64,000 nucleotides of DNA from Vitrella brassicaformis. Its lineage: Eukaryota; Sar; Vitrellaceae. Shown here piece after piece: positions 1 through 11,931 of this stretch (position 1 is its first letter; each line of letters starts with the position of its first letter). The notes below the pieces were generated by a model. The model worked only from the letters and a program-made list of their open reading frames with translations, did not search any database and was not told the origin of the DNA. The DNA is taken from contig CDMY01000262.1 in assembly GCA_001179505.1 (NCBI GenBank), positions 80,595-144,594 on the forward strand, given 5' to 3'. The translations under genes were made by a program, and so were the position numbers.

Positions 1-126
1 CACACCGCCCTGCGTCAGCGCACTCTGCAGGCTCAGGTAGGTGATGGCCACAAGGGACGATACCAACCTGAGAGAACCGACACGACACAACACAACATAC
101 ACAGCATGAGATCCGCCCACTGCCTG

Positions 127-158
<32 letters not shown>

Positions 159-1961
159 TTTGTGTGTCTGACCTGCAGACGAGCATAGCCATGCTCATGC
201 CCTTCCCCCGCAGGCGCATTGGAAAGACCTCTGCCGGGATGATGTAGGCCATCGGACCAACACCCAGCGAGAACGACGAAACGAAGCCCATGAACGCTGC
301 CACCTTCAGATAAGGGGCGTGGGCGAAGAACCACGCAGCTACGGCGAATGTGTAGAGGCAGGCACTCATCATCAGACAGCTGATCAGCAGCAGGGGGCGC
401 CTGCGAGCAAACCATTAACAGTCGGGGCGTCTGTCTGCCTTGGTCTCTGACCTGCCCATTTTGTCCACGAGGTATGCGGCGACGACAACGAAAGAGACCT
501 TGACGATGCCGATGAGGATGGTGCCGATGAACACCTCCTGCTGGGTCGACAGGCCCACCTGCATCAGGATGATGTCGCTGTAGTAGGTCGCCGCCTCCAC
601 GCCCGTGATCTGGGACAGCAGAGCCACACCAAGACCTGTTCAACACCAGACACACACATGGAAAGAGGTCAAGTCAAGGGAGGGCTCCTTCCATTTCGTA
701 TGTACCTGTGAAGACCATTCTTCGCGCCTTTCCGTCTTGTGGGCACAAGACGTCAAGCCATGAAGCCCCCTGCTGGCTCTCCTGCTTTTGCGCCTCATGG
801 ATCTCATTCATGGCCTGAGGCAGGACGAGACACACACGCACAGGACGAGAATGGACTTCTGCCTCTGCTGCACGTAGCTGATCACGTCCTTCCCCCACCC
901 ATTCACCTTATTGATCTCTGATGCGCGCGTGACTTGCATGAGGACGGCGGCAGCCTCCTCATCACGGCCGCGTGACATCAACCAGCGTGGCGGCTCGGGA
1001 AGACCAGACACACCTGCACAAAACACAAAACACAAAACGCAGCCGTGCGCACGGCCATGGATGGCGACATTCGTCTGCGTTGTTCTTCTTGTTCTGCATG
1101 TACCTAATAAAATGACGACAGGAGGGATCAGCCCCATTCCAATCATGAAGCGCCAGTTGACGGTCGGCGGCAGGTCCACATACACGTAGTTCATGACGTA
1201 GCCCAACACGATGCCCACGTTGATGGAGATCTCACACATGGTCGTCAGGCCGCCCCTCAGCTGCGCGGGGCTTATCTCCGCGGCATACAGGGGTGTGATG
1301 ACCAGACCCGCACCCACACCCAGCCCCGTGATCATTCTCCCGAGCAACAAGTACTCGAACGTCGGCGTAAAGGTCATGAGAAGCCCGCCAGCGATGAAGG
1401 TGAGCGAGGTGTACATGACGCAGGCGCGACGGCCGTAGGAATCAGCGATCTGCACGAAGAACACACAGACAGGAATGGGAATGAGGCGTGTTGTCTTTGT
1501 GTGGCATGCATGGGATTGACCGACTGACCGACCATTCCAGCCAAGATGACACCGCCAGTGGCCACCAAGTTCAGAATCCCTATCGTCACCTCCGTCATGA
1601 AATCACTCAGTCCGAAGGACGATTTGACAAAGACAATAGCCCCCGCCATGACGCCGATGTCATAGCCCAAGAGTGCAGACGTCAAACAAACGAACCCAAC
1701 GCAAAGCACCACGAAACACGCAGGCGGCACCCGACACCTGCTCACAGACGGTGGCCCCTGATGGCCGCGGTGCTTGGGTGGCGACCTCCTCTTGGTGGCA
1801 TAGCCGTGTTCTCTGAGCTTTGTCCGCTCGCCGAGTGACGTTGACGATGTGTGTGTGGAGGTGGGGGACGCATCGGTGCTGATGGGGGGCGGGGGGAGGG
1901 GGGTGAGCGTGATGCTCGGAGGGGGCAGACAGATGTGGGGAACAGCAGATCTGGCAGACAT
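1..1961 (-). CDS. MFS sugar/inositol porter (3' end outside window)
   Basis: A major facilitator superfamily sugar porter that moves a hexose or polyol across a membrane; the substrate cannot be told. Exons read leftward: about 1533-1961, 1104-1449, 907-1013, 706-814, 452-635, 173-400, and 1-67 running off the window. Family hallmarks are visible in order: first membrane helix with LLGYDIGVMAGA, loop motif ADSYGRR, GRMITGLGVG, PRWLMSRGRDEEA, the helix-7 region SQITGVEAATYYSD (usually QQLSGINAVLYYS), DKMGR, and PAEVFPMRLRGKGMS. The start at 1961 is the ATG of an open first exon giving about 90 Ser/Pro-rich residues before helix 1. An alternative N-terminus in an open stretch with ATG at 2711 is possible but did not join cleanly. 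The final helix and C-terminal tail are missing. Family call is firm, start is tentative. Confidence 0.85.
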
Positions 1962-2709
1962 GGATGGACACGAGAAGAGAAGTGTGCCGGGTAGCGGTTG
2001 ACGGTTGCTTGGTTGGGTCGCACGTACCCGTAAATGGTCGGTACAGGGCCATCTGTCGGCCTCGGTGTCAGCACTATCTCCCTGACGAAGCATACAGATG
2101 CAGGCAGGCCTCAAGTGTGCGCCATATGGAGCCTCTGTTTGCTGCGCACCGGAACTCGGCCTCGTGTGATGAGTGCGTGACGATACTGACGTTGGACTCG
2201 CGCCGCAGATAACGCGGAGAGGATCTCCGAGTGACGCCCCTGAACCAAACGGGCCAGACGCACACATCACACACTCAGAGCATCTCGCTCTCCGTCGTGC
2301 TCTTCACCTGGGCGTCAGGTCAAGGTCATCGTCTTCCTGAAGGCACTCGTGCAGCACCGTGAACCCATTGATGAGCGAAGGTGAACAGGGAGGCGACACA
2401 CTTGGCGAGATCTTCTGCAGATGTAGCAACGAAACGAGCACATGAAGATGAAGATGCCTGCAGTGGCTCGTGACGCGCACCTGTTTGTGATTCTCTGCCA
2501 CATCTTCCCATGAGGTTTCGGACACAAACCCGTCATCGGTGTTTTCCTCAGAAAGTGGCAAATATCGCTGCCCCGGCGCTCTGCCTCTTCCTTCAGCCCT
2601 CATCTGGTCCTCCCCTCCTCCGCTTCCCCTTTCTGTGACCTTAGCTCGCAGAGATCTAAGCTCGCAGAGATCTGCTGGCCTTTCGGTTGCCTCTGTGCTC
2701 TGATTCGTC
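1962..2709. promoter_or_regulatory. Divergent intergenic region with tandem AGCTCGCAGAGATCT motif
   Basis: Upstream region shared by the sugar porter (-) and the ERG26-like gene (+). A 16-nt unit, AGCTCGCAGAGATCTA, occurs twice in direct tandem at 2643-2658 and 2659-2674 (the second copy differs in its last base), 36-67 nt before the + strand ATG. Its core AGCTCGCA recurs in other divergent upstream regions of this window. A minus-strand open stretch at 2304-2711 may be chance or an alternative 5' exon of the porter. Confidence 0.45.
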
Positions 2710-4246
2710 ATGGCGAAGAGTGCCCTGGCGATAGGAGGGTGCGGTTTCCTCGGCCGCTGCCTCGTACCGATGCTCCGGGAATGGGGCTACCGCGTCGCTG
2801 TCATGGACCTGGCGCCCAACTGCTATGAAGCACACACGGTGGGGAGAAACGTTGCAAGCAAGAGAGAGATGGGCAGGTGTGGTGCATGTCGATCTGTGCT
2901 TTGCGCTGTGCAGGATGTGTCGTATGTGCACGGTGATCTGACGTCGGCTGCTGACCTCGACAGGGCGATGGGCGGCATCGATGTGGTCCTGCACGTGGCG
3001 TCGCCCAATCCGCAGAAGCTCGACAGGGCCCTCTTCCAAAAAGTCAATGTGGACGGCACTCAGGTGAGTGAGTGAGTCCAACAATACACACAGATAGACA
3101 TCTGGGCCAGGCCATCTGCATGACGAACGAGTGTGTCGTGTGGTCCAGGCCATCATCGCTGCCTGCGTCCGCAATGGCGTGCCGTGCCTCGTGTACACCA
3201 GCTCGGCCAGTGTGGTGTTCGGCACTACGGGCCTGGAGGGGGCGGACGAGTCCATCCCCTACCCTGCATACCAGCCAGACGACTACAGCCACTCCAAGAT
3301 GCGGGCAGAAAAGGTCAAGCAGGCAGGCACACACACGCACACTCTTTTTGTACATCGCTGTCATAGGGTTTGTGTGTGTGGTGGGGTGCATCCGTCAGAT
3401 GGTGCTGGATGCTCACAGCGTGGGCGGTCTGCACACGGTGGCGTTGCGGCCCCACGGCATCTTTGGCATCGACGACCCTGGCTGCATGGGCGGCTTCCTA
3501 GAGGCAGGCCGCAAAGGCAAACTCAAGACCATACTCGGCAATGGAGACAATGTCGTCGACTTCACGTAAACGAAGTCACACTCGCGCTGTGTGACAAGAC
3601 AATGTCGTCGACTTCCTTGCTGTGTGTATGCAGGTGTGTGGAGAATGTCGCTCATGGTCACGTGTTGGCTGCGGATGCGCTGCTCAAGGATGGCGGGGCG
3701 TCGAGGGTGGGCGGCAAGGCATACAATCTCACCAATGCCGAGCCCATTCGCTTCTGGAGCTTCGCTGCCAAGATATGCGGAGAGATGGGGTGCGTGAATG
3801 ACACACATCTGCAGCCAGTCACATGCATGTGCTGTTTGGGTGGTGTCAGGTTCGATGTGCCTCGTTACAAGATCCCCTACTGGCTTGCACTGGTGGCTGC
3901 CAACGTCTCCGAGGCACTCATCGGCGAAGACGCCCACCTTACAGTCAAAAAGTACACACAGACACCACCGCAACACCACACACACGACCGTGCCACATTC
4001 ACTTCCTCTCCTGTGCTGTGTGTGAGCAGGGTGCGTCTGGCCGGTCTGCCCCACTGGTACCGTTGTGATGCGGCACAGAGGGACTTCGGTTATGCGCCGA
4101 TTCTGTCGCTCGAGGACGGCCTCAAGAAGGCGTGCGCAGCCGCAAGGGAGGCGCAGGCACAGAAGGGCGAGACAGCCAAAGTGCCACCGAGAGCACCGCC
4201 ACCGAGTGAGGAGGCAACAAGAAAAGAGAGGAGGAAGGACACGTGA
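2710..4246 (+). CDS. ERG26: 3-beta-hydroxysteroid dehydrogenase / sterol-4-alpha-carboxylate 3-dehydrogenase (decarboxylating)
   Basis: Extended short-chain dehydrogenase of the 3-beta-HSD family, most like ERG26/NSDHL, which oxidises the 3-hydroxyl of 4-alpha-carboxysterols so that C-4 is decarboxylated, normally at the ER. Seven exons: 2710-2838, 2914-3063, 3149-3313, 3399-3565, 3634-3789, 3850-3951, 4030-4246, summing to 1086 nt (361 aa). Residues 9-15 form the nucleotide-binding GGCGFLG; VYTSSASVVFG carries the catalytic Ser region; YSHSK is the YxxxK active-site motif; LRPHGIFG and DFTCVENVAHGH are family signatures. The C-terminus is Lys/Arg/Pro-rich. The next gene, CYP51, begins 21 nt after this stop on the same strand and acts in the same pathway. 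Other 3-beta-HSD-family substrates cannot be excluded. Confidence 0.85.
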
Positions 4247-4267
4247 GCGGCGTCTGTTGCTTCGTGT

Positions 4268-7117
4268 ATGGGGTGTCCGTCAGGCTGGCTGCGGTTTGGC
4301 GGTTTTGGTGTGTCGCTTCTCGGCCAGGTGGTCAGGCTGGTTGCCGCTGTGTCGCTCGTGTGCCGCCTGGGGGGCATCCCACTGTCCATCACGCTGCCCT
4401 TTGGCCTGGGGGCCGTGCTTGCCTGGTCATCTTGGTCACTTGCTGGGGTGATCCTCGGCACATCCCTGGCCGTCATGGCCATATCCATCGTCACAGGGTG
4501 AGCAAAGGAAGCCACAAGAGGTGCTGTTGGAGTGCGTATGCCCGGTTGTTTCCCCTCAGAGCGGACCCCATCCCCGAGATCAGTCCCTATCCGATTATCG
4601 GAGTGATTCCCGACTTCGCCAAGAGTCCCCTGGCAGTGCTCAAGAGGGCGTCGAGGGAGTACAGGGATGTGTTTCGGCTCAACCTGGGTGGCATGCGCAT
4701 CACATTCTTCACGGGCACCGACGGCCTGGACGTCTTCTTCAAGAGTAGAGACACACAACTCAGCCAAAAGGAGGTCTACAAGGTAACTAGACGAAGCGAG
4801 AACAGTGGCCATCGTGTGCATGAGGCTTCATGTGTGTGTTGTGTGTGGCCATCCATCCATCCCATCAGCTGACGGTGCCCGTGTTTGGCAAGGGTGTGGT
4901 GTACGACGCCGATCTGGATGTGCGTCTGGAGCAGTTCCACATGCTGACGACGGGGCTGTCTGAGCGACACATGAAGAGATACGTCGGATACATGGTCAAG
5001 GTATCCATCCACACCGAGGGATGGCACCATCACACACACACACAGCCTCATGTTGTGATGCGGCTGTCCGTGTGTGTCGGATATAGGAGTGTGAGATGTA
5101 CTTCAGCCGCTGGGGCGACTCGGGGGAGGTCGACATCGGCGAGGCGTTCGCGGAGCTCATCATACTCACCGTACACATACCAGCCACCACACATGGATGG
5201 AGGGAAGCATTATGTAGCGGCACGGCCTCTCGCTTTGTCTCCTTCTGCAGGCGAGTCGCTGTCTGATGGGTCGTGAGGTGCGCGAGCAGATGTTCGAGGA
5301 GGTGGCCAAGCTCTACCACGCTCTCGAGGAGGGCATCACGCACATCGGCTTCATCGCACCCTGGCTGCCCATACCCAAACACCTCAAGAGGGACAAGGCG
5401 CGCAGGCAACTCGTCGACCTCTACTCTAGGGTGGGCAAGCAATGCAGCCAGACAACACAATGAATGCGCTTGACCCGATGTGTGTGCAGGTGTTGCGGGC
5501 TCGGCGTGCAGCAATGGCTGAGAAGGATGCGTCGCTGTCGACCGAGACGCAGTCGACCACACAATCGCAGGAGGACAAGACAGACGATGAGGACCTGGAG
5601 CACGACGTCATTGAGGTGAGTGGGCAAGACAGACGGAGGGGATCACCTCACGGGCAGGCACTTTTGGTGGCGTGTGTATGTGTGCAGGTGTTGCTCAAGA
5701 GTCGTTACCGTGACGGCCGTGCCCTGACCGATGATGAGCTGTGCGGCATGCTGATTGTCCTCCTCTTCGCCGGGCAGCACACCTCATCTGTTACATCACT
5801 TTGGCTGGTCGGCCACACACACACACCCCCCCCCCCCANNNNNNNNNNNNNNNNNNNNNNNNNNNNNNNNNNNNNNNNNNNNNNNNNNNNNNNNNNNNNN
5901 NNNNNNNNNNNNNNNNNNNNNNNNNNNNNNNNNNNNNNNNNNNNNNNNNNNNNNNNNNNNNNNNNNNNNNNNNNNNNNNNNNNNNNNNNNNNNNNNNNNN
6001 NNNNNNNNNNNNNNNNNNNNNNNNNNNNNNNNNNNNNNNNNNNNNNNNNNNNNNNNNNNNNNNNNNNNNNNNNNNNNNNNNNNNNNNNNNNNNNNNNNNN
6101 NNNNNNNNNNNNNNNNNNNNNNNNNNNNNNNNNNNNNNCCCCCCCCCCCCAACACACACACAGATATCGATGTGTGGTCATAGCTCTTGCTGTCCCTGTC
6201 TGGCTGGGTGTGTGTCAGAGCGTGAACCTGTTGTCAAATGCGTCTCGTGTGATGCCCAGCCTGGTGAAGGAGCAGGAAAGTGCCGGGCCGGTTGACTTCG
6301 ACATGATCAGCAAATCGCTCCCAAAACTCACGGCAGCCATCATCGGTAACCACAGACACACACATGCACGCGCATTGGCTCGCTCTCACCCCCACGAACG
6401 CCCCTATGTGTGTGTCGTTCGACCAGAGAGTCTGCGTATGTACCCGCCGCTGTTCTTTCTGTTCCGCTACGTCAAGGAGCCTCTGGTGTTCAAGGGCCGG
6501 GTCATCCCCACCAACAGCACGGTGGCCATGTCGCCAGCCGAGACGGGCAGGAACCCCGACATATTCGACCAGCCCGACTTCTACCAACCTGCACGATGGC
6601 TCACGGTGCGCACACTCAGACAGGCAGGAAGGGCAAGGGACCTCATCCTTGTCTGTCTGTGTGTGTGTGTGTTCAGAATGACTGGGACGAGTGGCGCAAG
6701 GTGTCCAAGTATGTGTCGTTCGGCTCTGGCGGCCACACGTGCATGGGGCGGCGGTTCGCACTCCTCCAGATCCGCACCATCTTCTCTCTGCTCATGAGGA
6801 ACTTCGTACTCGAGCAAGCGTATGCACACCCACACACGCCCGACCAGGACAAAAGACACAGCAACCACCATCCTCCCTCTCTCTCTGTCTGTGTCGTGTT
6901 GTCGCCTTGCCGTTGCTGTGCCAGTTCGCCGGTGCCAGCAGTGGACGAGACGGCCATGGTGGCCGGCCCCAAGACGCCCTTCCGCGTTAAGTACAGGAAG
7001 ATCCACACCGGGACGGCAGCACTCATGGGCATCGACGGACAGTGCGGCGACCTCATGGACGCGTGGGGATTCGACGAGAAGAGCCAGAAGGTCGCTGATG
7101 CGATGCGGGCGTTTTGA
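4268..7117 (+). CDS. CYP51: Cytochrome P450 CYP51, sterol 14-alpha-demethylase (one segment lost in gap)
   Basis: Heme monooxygenase removing the 14-alpha-methyl of lanosterol/obtusifoliol-type sterols at the ER. Exons: 4268-4497, 4560-4782, 4869-5000, 5087-5170, 5251-5430, 5490-5615, 5688-5807, gap, 6219-6345, 6427-6605, 6677-6819, 6925-7117. The N-terminus has hydrophobic anchor segments. CYP51 features follow: [13 protein letters not shown]-like [13 protein letters not shown]-helix FAGQHTSS, K-helix ESLR, and heme loop [14 protein letters not shown] with the Cys ligand. [15 protein letters not shown] matches the CYP51 C-terminal strand. The part between FAGQHTSS and NLLSNA is interrupted by 300 N flanked by poly-C, so at least one short exon may be missing. 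The start at 4268 is the first ATG after the upstream stop. It pairs functionally with the preceding ERG26-like gene. Confidence 0.92.
5839..6138. other. Assembly gap (300 N) inside CYP51
   Basis: Exactly 300 N, flanked on both sides by runs of C (5826-5837 and 6139-6150) next to CA repeats. The length is nominal; sequencing probably failed in the homopolymer. Confidence 0.97.
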
Positions 7118-8102
7118 CTGAGAGATCTCTCGTGCTGCATCCGGGTTCTTGTGTTGTCTTGTGTGTATGTGAGAAATGCAGTCGAGCGTGTGAGAGTGCT
7201 AGCGGGGGAGAAAGGCTGCTGATCCATTCATCTGCGGCCGACATTTTTGTCGAGTGAGTGAGGGGCTCTCTGCTGAGCTGTTGAGGGCGGCTGCACGTTT
7301 GCATAACACGCCCCATTTTGCATTGTTTTCGTTGCTGCTGTGTAGTTTTGCGCACGATAGATATGTTGAAGTGTTGGTTGTCTTGGTCGGGGTGTCATCA
7401 GATGCGACGTCGCGTCGGCCCCGGGCCTTTGTGGAAGAAGGTCGGTCGGGGGCCGTGTGCGGTGCGTTTTGTGACACACCGACCGAGGCCGACGAATGCC
7501 TACTCGCCTGTCTGTATGCGAGCTCGAGTTGTGTGCGCAGTGAGGCTGGTTATGTTTCAGTGAGACGGAGCTCTGTGCTAGTGCCTTGGTGTGCTGCCAT
7601 TCTTGAAAAGAGGTGACATTCATGGTCAGTCCTCCCTCAGCAGTGAGGGGGGCAGCACGGAGGCAGGCCACAGGTGTGCAGGGAGCGATGGGATGGGATG
7701 TACGTCTCACGTCAATGCATAACACTTCTATAAGATTGACGATTCTTGATCTGTTTATCGACACTGCCACACACACGTCGCTAGCCCTGACTAGCTCCCT
7801 TCCTCCCTCCCTCCCTCCCTCCCTCCCCACATACTTACACCCCTGCTCACGGTCCTAAAGTACACACACGGCACGAACGCCTTAAACCACAACGTCACTG
7901 CATGACGAGTAGGGCCTAGGACCTTAGACAACAAAGTAGGTGAGCGTATCAACTCACTCACGTGCACCAGCGCACCAACCAACCCACTGACTGCACTCAC
8001 TGTCTGCCCACATCACATCACCACACCACACATCGCTGCTGGGAACGACTCATTGCGCAACACTGTCCAGCCAAACGGGGCTGCGGGCGAGAGGGAGGCC
8101 CG
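7118..8102. other. Intergenic, convergent 3' ends of CYP51 and PARP
   Basis: About 985 nt between two convergent genes. It holds a (cctc)n tract near 7799-7828 and an isolated TGCGAGCT at 7517-7524. I see no supported gene. Confidence 0.6.
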
Positions 8103-11100
8103 TCAGGAGAACTCCACCTCCACCAGGTAACGGAGGCAGATCTGCGCCACATCCTGATGATCCACACACACACACACACACACGAGGGGGAGCGCACACA
8201 CACACAAAGAATTCTCCTTGCCACCCATCCATCCATCGCTCGCTCGCTCCTCACGTAGACGATAAACTCATTGTAGTTGAGGGATCTGTACGATTTCGTT
8301 GACTCGATGGCATTGGCGGCGGGCACCCTCACGCCACTGGGCAGCGTCACCGTCTTGGCGGGGTCGGGGAACATGCGACCCATCCCCTTGGTGCTCAGCT
8401 TGCCCTCGGGCAGCTTCTTGAGCGACAGCGAACAGTCGCCAGAATTCAGCTCGTTCATCTTGCCAAGGGCCACCTCAGCCAGCAGAAGCAGACCTGGACA
8501 CGTTCGCACACAGACAACACCGCGAAGAGAGAGACAGCCAGGGATGTGTGTGTGTGTGTGTTGGTTGGTTGCGAGGGCGTGTGTTGACTGACCGATGTTT
8601 TCGTTGCCGCGTCTGTGTCCCCCCCACGAGTAGACATTGCAGTACTGTGCCGACTTGCTGACCATGTCGGCGAAGTACACGCCCTTGCCGAACATGTAAC
8701 CCGTAGAGGGAGCTGCACACACATACCCAACGACCCGTTGAAGAGCACTTTCTGTGCATGTCAGTCAGTACTGACCTTCTGGTGGAGCGATTCGCAAGCC
8801 CTAGGATGAGACAAAGACAGGTGCACGAAAGGCGCCCCTCATCAGTCAGCACATTCATTCATCACGTGTGTACTGTATATGATGCATGCGCACCTGTGAG
8901 AGGATTCCCACATAGTTGGTCAGGCGGCTCCCGTGCCACAGCAGCAGCCTGACGTGAATGCACACACCAACAGACAAGCGAGAGGGCATCCGTTGATCAG
9001 ACGCATAATGGTGGGTAGATTCCTGACCTGTTGTCGTTGTCTTTGTGTTTAGAGAATCGTTGTTCCTCCCCCTCCCTGTGGATCTCATAGACATTCTTGG
9101 TCTTGAGCTTCCAGTACGAGTGGGTCTTGCCGTGAGTCCTGGACACGTAACTCGCGATCAACTGACCGACAACAGGAAAGGAATGGAACGGAATATTTGA
9201 CCAGACAGACGTGCCTGTCGGTGTGTGTCGTGCGTGGGGTCACTGACTTTGTACATGTCCTCTGTGGACTTGAGAGGCCTGATGTCGCACCGCAGGCTCC
9301 TGCAGACAAGACAAGACAAGAAAGACACCGTCACCGGTAACGCAGCTGCCTTGGGGCCAGTGTGCATGTGCCTACCTGTATTTCGCATCTGCTGGGTGCT
9401 CACTGACGTCAGACCGCTCCTTGAGCAGCTTGGTGGCGATCTCTGCGACGGATATCAGCACATGACAGGCGCGTGTGCACGTGTATGTGGGCCCTTCCAG
9501 TGGTCCGTTGACCGACCTATGTCTGCGAGTGCTTCGAGCATCCTCAGCTTCTCCCTCACTTTGCTTGGGCTATCCAGGATGTAACTGGCCAAATTGCGCA
9601 TCCTGAAACACGTCCAGCCAGCAACATCAGGCAGGTAGTATGTGTGTGCAGTGGGCGTGTGCATTGGATGCCGACCCGAAGTCGTGCGGGATGATGGTGT
9701 AGAATTGGGAAGACAGATCCATCAGCTGCTCCCTGCAGCAGGGAGAACACGCAGACCGTATTGCCGGGGTGTGTGTGTGTGTGTGTGTGTGTGCGTCTGT
9801 GGTACCTGTTACCGCCCTGGTTGAGCGCATCATCGATCTGTTTGAGTACTTCATAGGCACGTTGGATCATCCCTTTCGATATCTTCCCTAGGGGCAGCTT
9901 CTTGCTATCATACCCTATCAGACGCTGTCAGACAGAAAGAGGAAAGAAACACCTGCCTGCCGAATGAATATGGACCAGCGTGGCCACGTGCAGGTGTACA
10001 TGTCCCTACCATAGAGTCGTCCATCATCTTCATGTCGGATATCCGCTCCACCAGCGCCAGCACCTTCGCATGCAGCTTGCTTTTGGCCTTGTGCGGCTGA
10101 TCGATCGGCAAACACACACAGAACAGATGAAAGGAATGGATGTACTGGACTGCGACGGCTAAGCTTTGGCGTACGTCCTTGGCAGGTTTGGGTTTGTATG
10201 AAGGGTCTCTGAGCCTCTTGCTGATCTTCTGCTCCTCTTCCTCGGTCGACGACGAGTAGTCCATCTCGATCAAGGTATACTGGTTGGTATGACACGCACG
10301 CCAACATGTGGCGAGTGAGTGATGGGTCGTTGGTGTGCCTGCCTGCCTGCCTGCATACCCTGTCGGTGGCCGGCTGGAAGTCCTTGACCGTCTCAGCGCC
10401 GCTGCCCTTCCTGCACACCACCCAGACAGCCACACTTGTAGGCTTCCTTCGGACAAACAGTACCATGCGTTTTTGGTCTTGTCCCTGAATTTCCTCCGGA
10501 ACGCACTCTTGGCAGCGCCCTGCAGACAAAGGGATCGTTGACAAACACGACACAGACATGCACGGCTGCCTCCTCTGCTGAGCATCCGTACGATGTCTTG
10601 AAAATGGTCGCAGTGGCTGTTGCCGCTGTAGCCGACGCGGCCCCAGCGATTCCAACACACATAGTCATTTGGGTTGGTGTCGTGCTCCAACAACTGCACA
10701 CACACCACAAACCACAAACCACACAGCAGGACATGAACCACTATGTTCTATATCGCATGTTTTGTTTGAGTGCCTGCCTGTATGATGTAGTATTTGTTGT
10801 TGTTGGAGCCCAGCTTGGCCAGGTTGAGGTTGGCGTCCCACAGCTCGTCCTCATTCTGGTACACCTGGCAAGCAAAGCAACACACGAACCCACAAGACAC
10901 ACACAGACCGCCTCATTCACCGCTGGGGCGGGCTCTTGTCGGTACGTGATAGCTGTCCTTCTCGCTGAAGTAGCGATCGACCTGAACTCCAAGGAAGATG
11001 CAACGAAGCCACTTATCGGTCTGTCCATATTGACACAAGAGACTAATGCCCACTCACTCACCATAGCGATTCCCTTGGCGACACCCTCGACCATCTTCTT

Positions 11101-11413
11101 GTCATCGTCGTCGGATCTCTTCCGAGGCCGACCCGCCCGCCTTTTCTTCTGAAGCACGCACGCCACAGACCCATCCACACACCACAAACCCACACAATCG
11201 ATGAAGGACCTGCACCGACGGATCTTTCTATTTGCTTGCCTGCGTCCCGCTGTCACCATCAGCCGTGGCAACGGCGACCTTGGCATCGGTGGCTGCTGCA
11301 CACAAACACACACAGACAAGCAGACAAGGAGGATAGTGTTTGCACACCGCCCACGACACAGACATCTCGTTTTCAAATCCCACCTTGTGTAGAGTTTCCA
11401 TCTCCGTCGCCAT
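8103..11413 (-). CDS. PARP2: Poly(ADP-ribose) polymerase, PARP2-type (WGR + regulatory + catalytic domains)
   Basis: Nuclear enzyme that builds poly(ADP-ribose) from NAD+ in response to DNA damage. Read leftward: a basic segment KKRRAGRPRKR (likely NLS); the WGR domain with GSNNNKYYIIQ, CWNRWGRVGYSG and FRRKFRDKTKNAW; the helical regulatory domain with LPLGKISKGMIQRAYEVL and FYTIIPHDFG; and the catalytic domain. The H-Y-E triad is intact: LLWHGSRLTNYVGILS (His), GYMFGKGVYFADMVSKSA (Tyr) and NYNEFIVY (Glu). The C-terminus is RYLVEVEFS then stop at 8103-8105. Supported 3' exons include 8103-8153, 8255-8493, 8593-8712 and a 25-nt exon 8776-8800. There are no zinc fingers, so it is PARP2/3-like rather than PARP1. 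Intron 10694-10777 uses a GC donor. The first two exons and the start at 11413 are tentative. Confidence 0.92.
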
Positions 11414-11931
11414 CTGCAGCCGGCAACAGCAGCAGGGGAGGTGTGGGAGGCCGCAGAGGCAGACGCTTTGTGAAATGCAGCCGTGGTTGAAGGGCTGGCG
11501 CGAGAGAAGGAAGGAACGCAGAGTCTGCCCGTCGGCGAGATGCGACCAATGAAACAGCAGGCGCGACAAGCAATCCAACAAGCAGTACCAACATGAAAAC
11601 ACCGATGAATCAAACTGCTGGTTCCTTCAGTCAGACCGAACCCTGGACTCCAGACCCTAACCCTGCATTGGGCGAAGGTCAGGGTCTGTGTGCCAGTGGG
11701 CGTGATGGGGGCAGGAAACGATTGCTGATATACACCTCTCATGCAAGTCAGCTAACAATCGATAGGCCGTCCATCCATCCATCCATCTAGCCATGTGTCC
11801 AGCTGTCTGCGTGAGAGATCTCAGCCAGCACCTCCAACACATCAGCCTGCACACCATCAAACACACACACACAGACCAACATGCCTGGCACTGCCGGATG
11901 TTCTCCCCCGGGCTCACCTGTGTGGTCGTCT
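11414..11931. other. Intergenic between PARP 5' end and a (-) gene's 3' end
   Basis: About 520 nt including (ccat)n at about 11769-11788 and CA repeats. It may contain an upstream non-coding or short coding exon of the PARP gene; nothing else is supported. Confidence 0.5.

Noticed and set aside
2304-2711. Minus-strand open frame as the true N-terminus of the sugar porter
   Set aside because: Its second exon ends in phase 2 and the next plausible acceptor leads to a stop; the ATG at 1961 gives an uninterrupted first exon instead. Kept only as an alternative.
5741-6295. Open frames running through runs of N
   Set aside because: Translation of gap bases; no evidence of coding. The same applies at 23830-24480 and 35606-36175.
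7228-7830. 200-codon minus-strand frame between CYP51 and PARP
   Set aside because: Low-complexity composition, no ATG-led conserved segment, overlaps several equal-length frames in other phases.
11149-11239. A further GC-AG intron near the PARP N-terminus
   Set aside because: The phases of the candidate exons do not match, so the N-terminal exon structure is left open.
11650-11670. CCCTAACCCTGC resembling a telomere repeat
   Set aside because: Under two units, inside intergenic sequence; chance.
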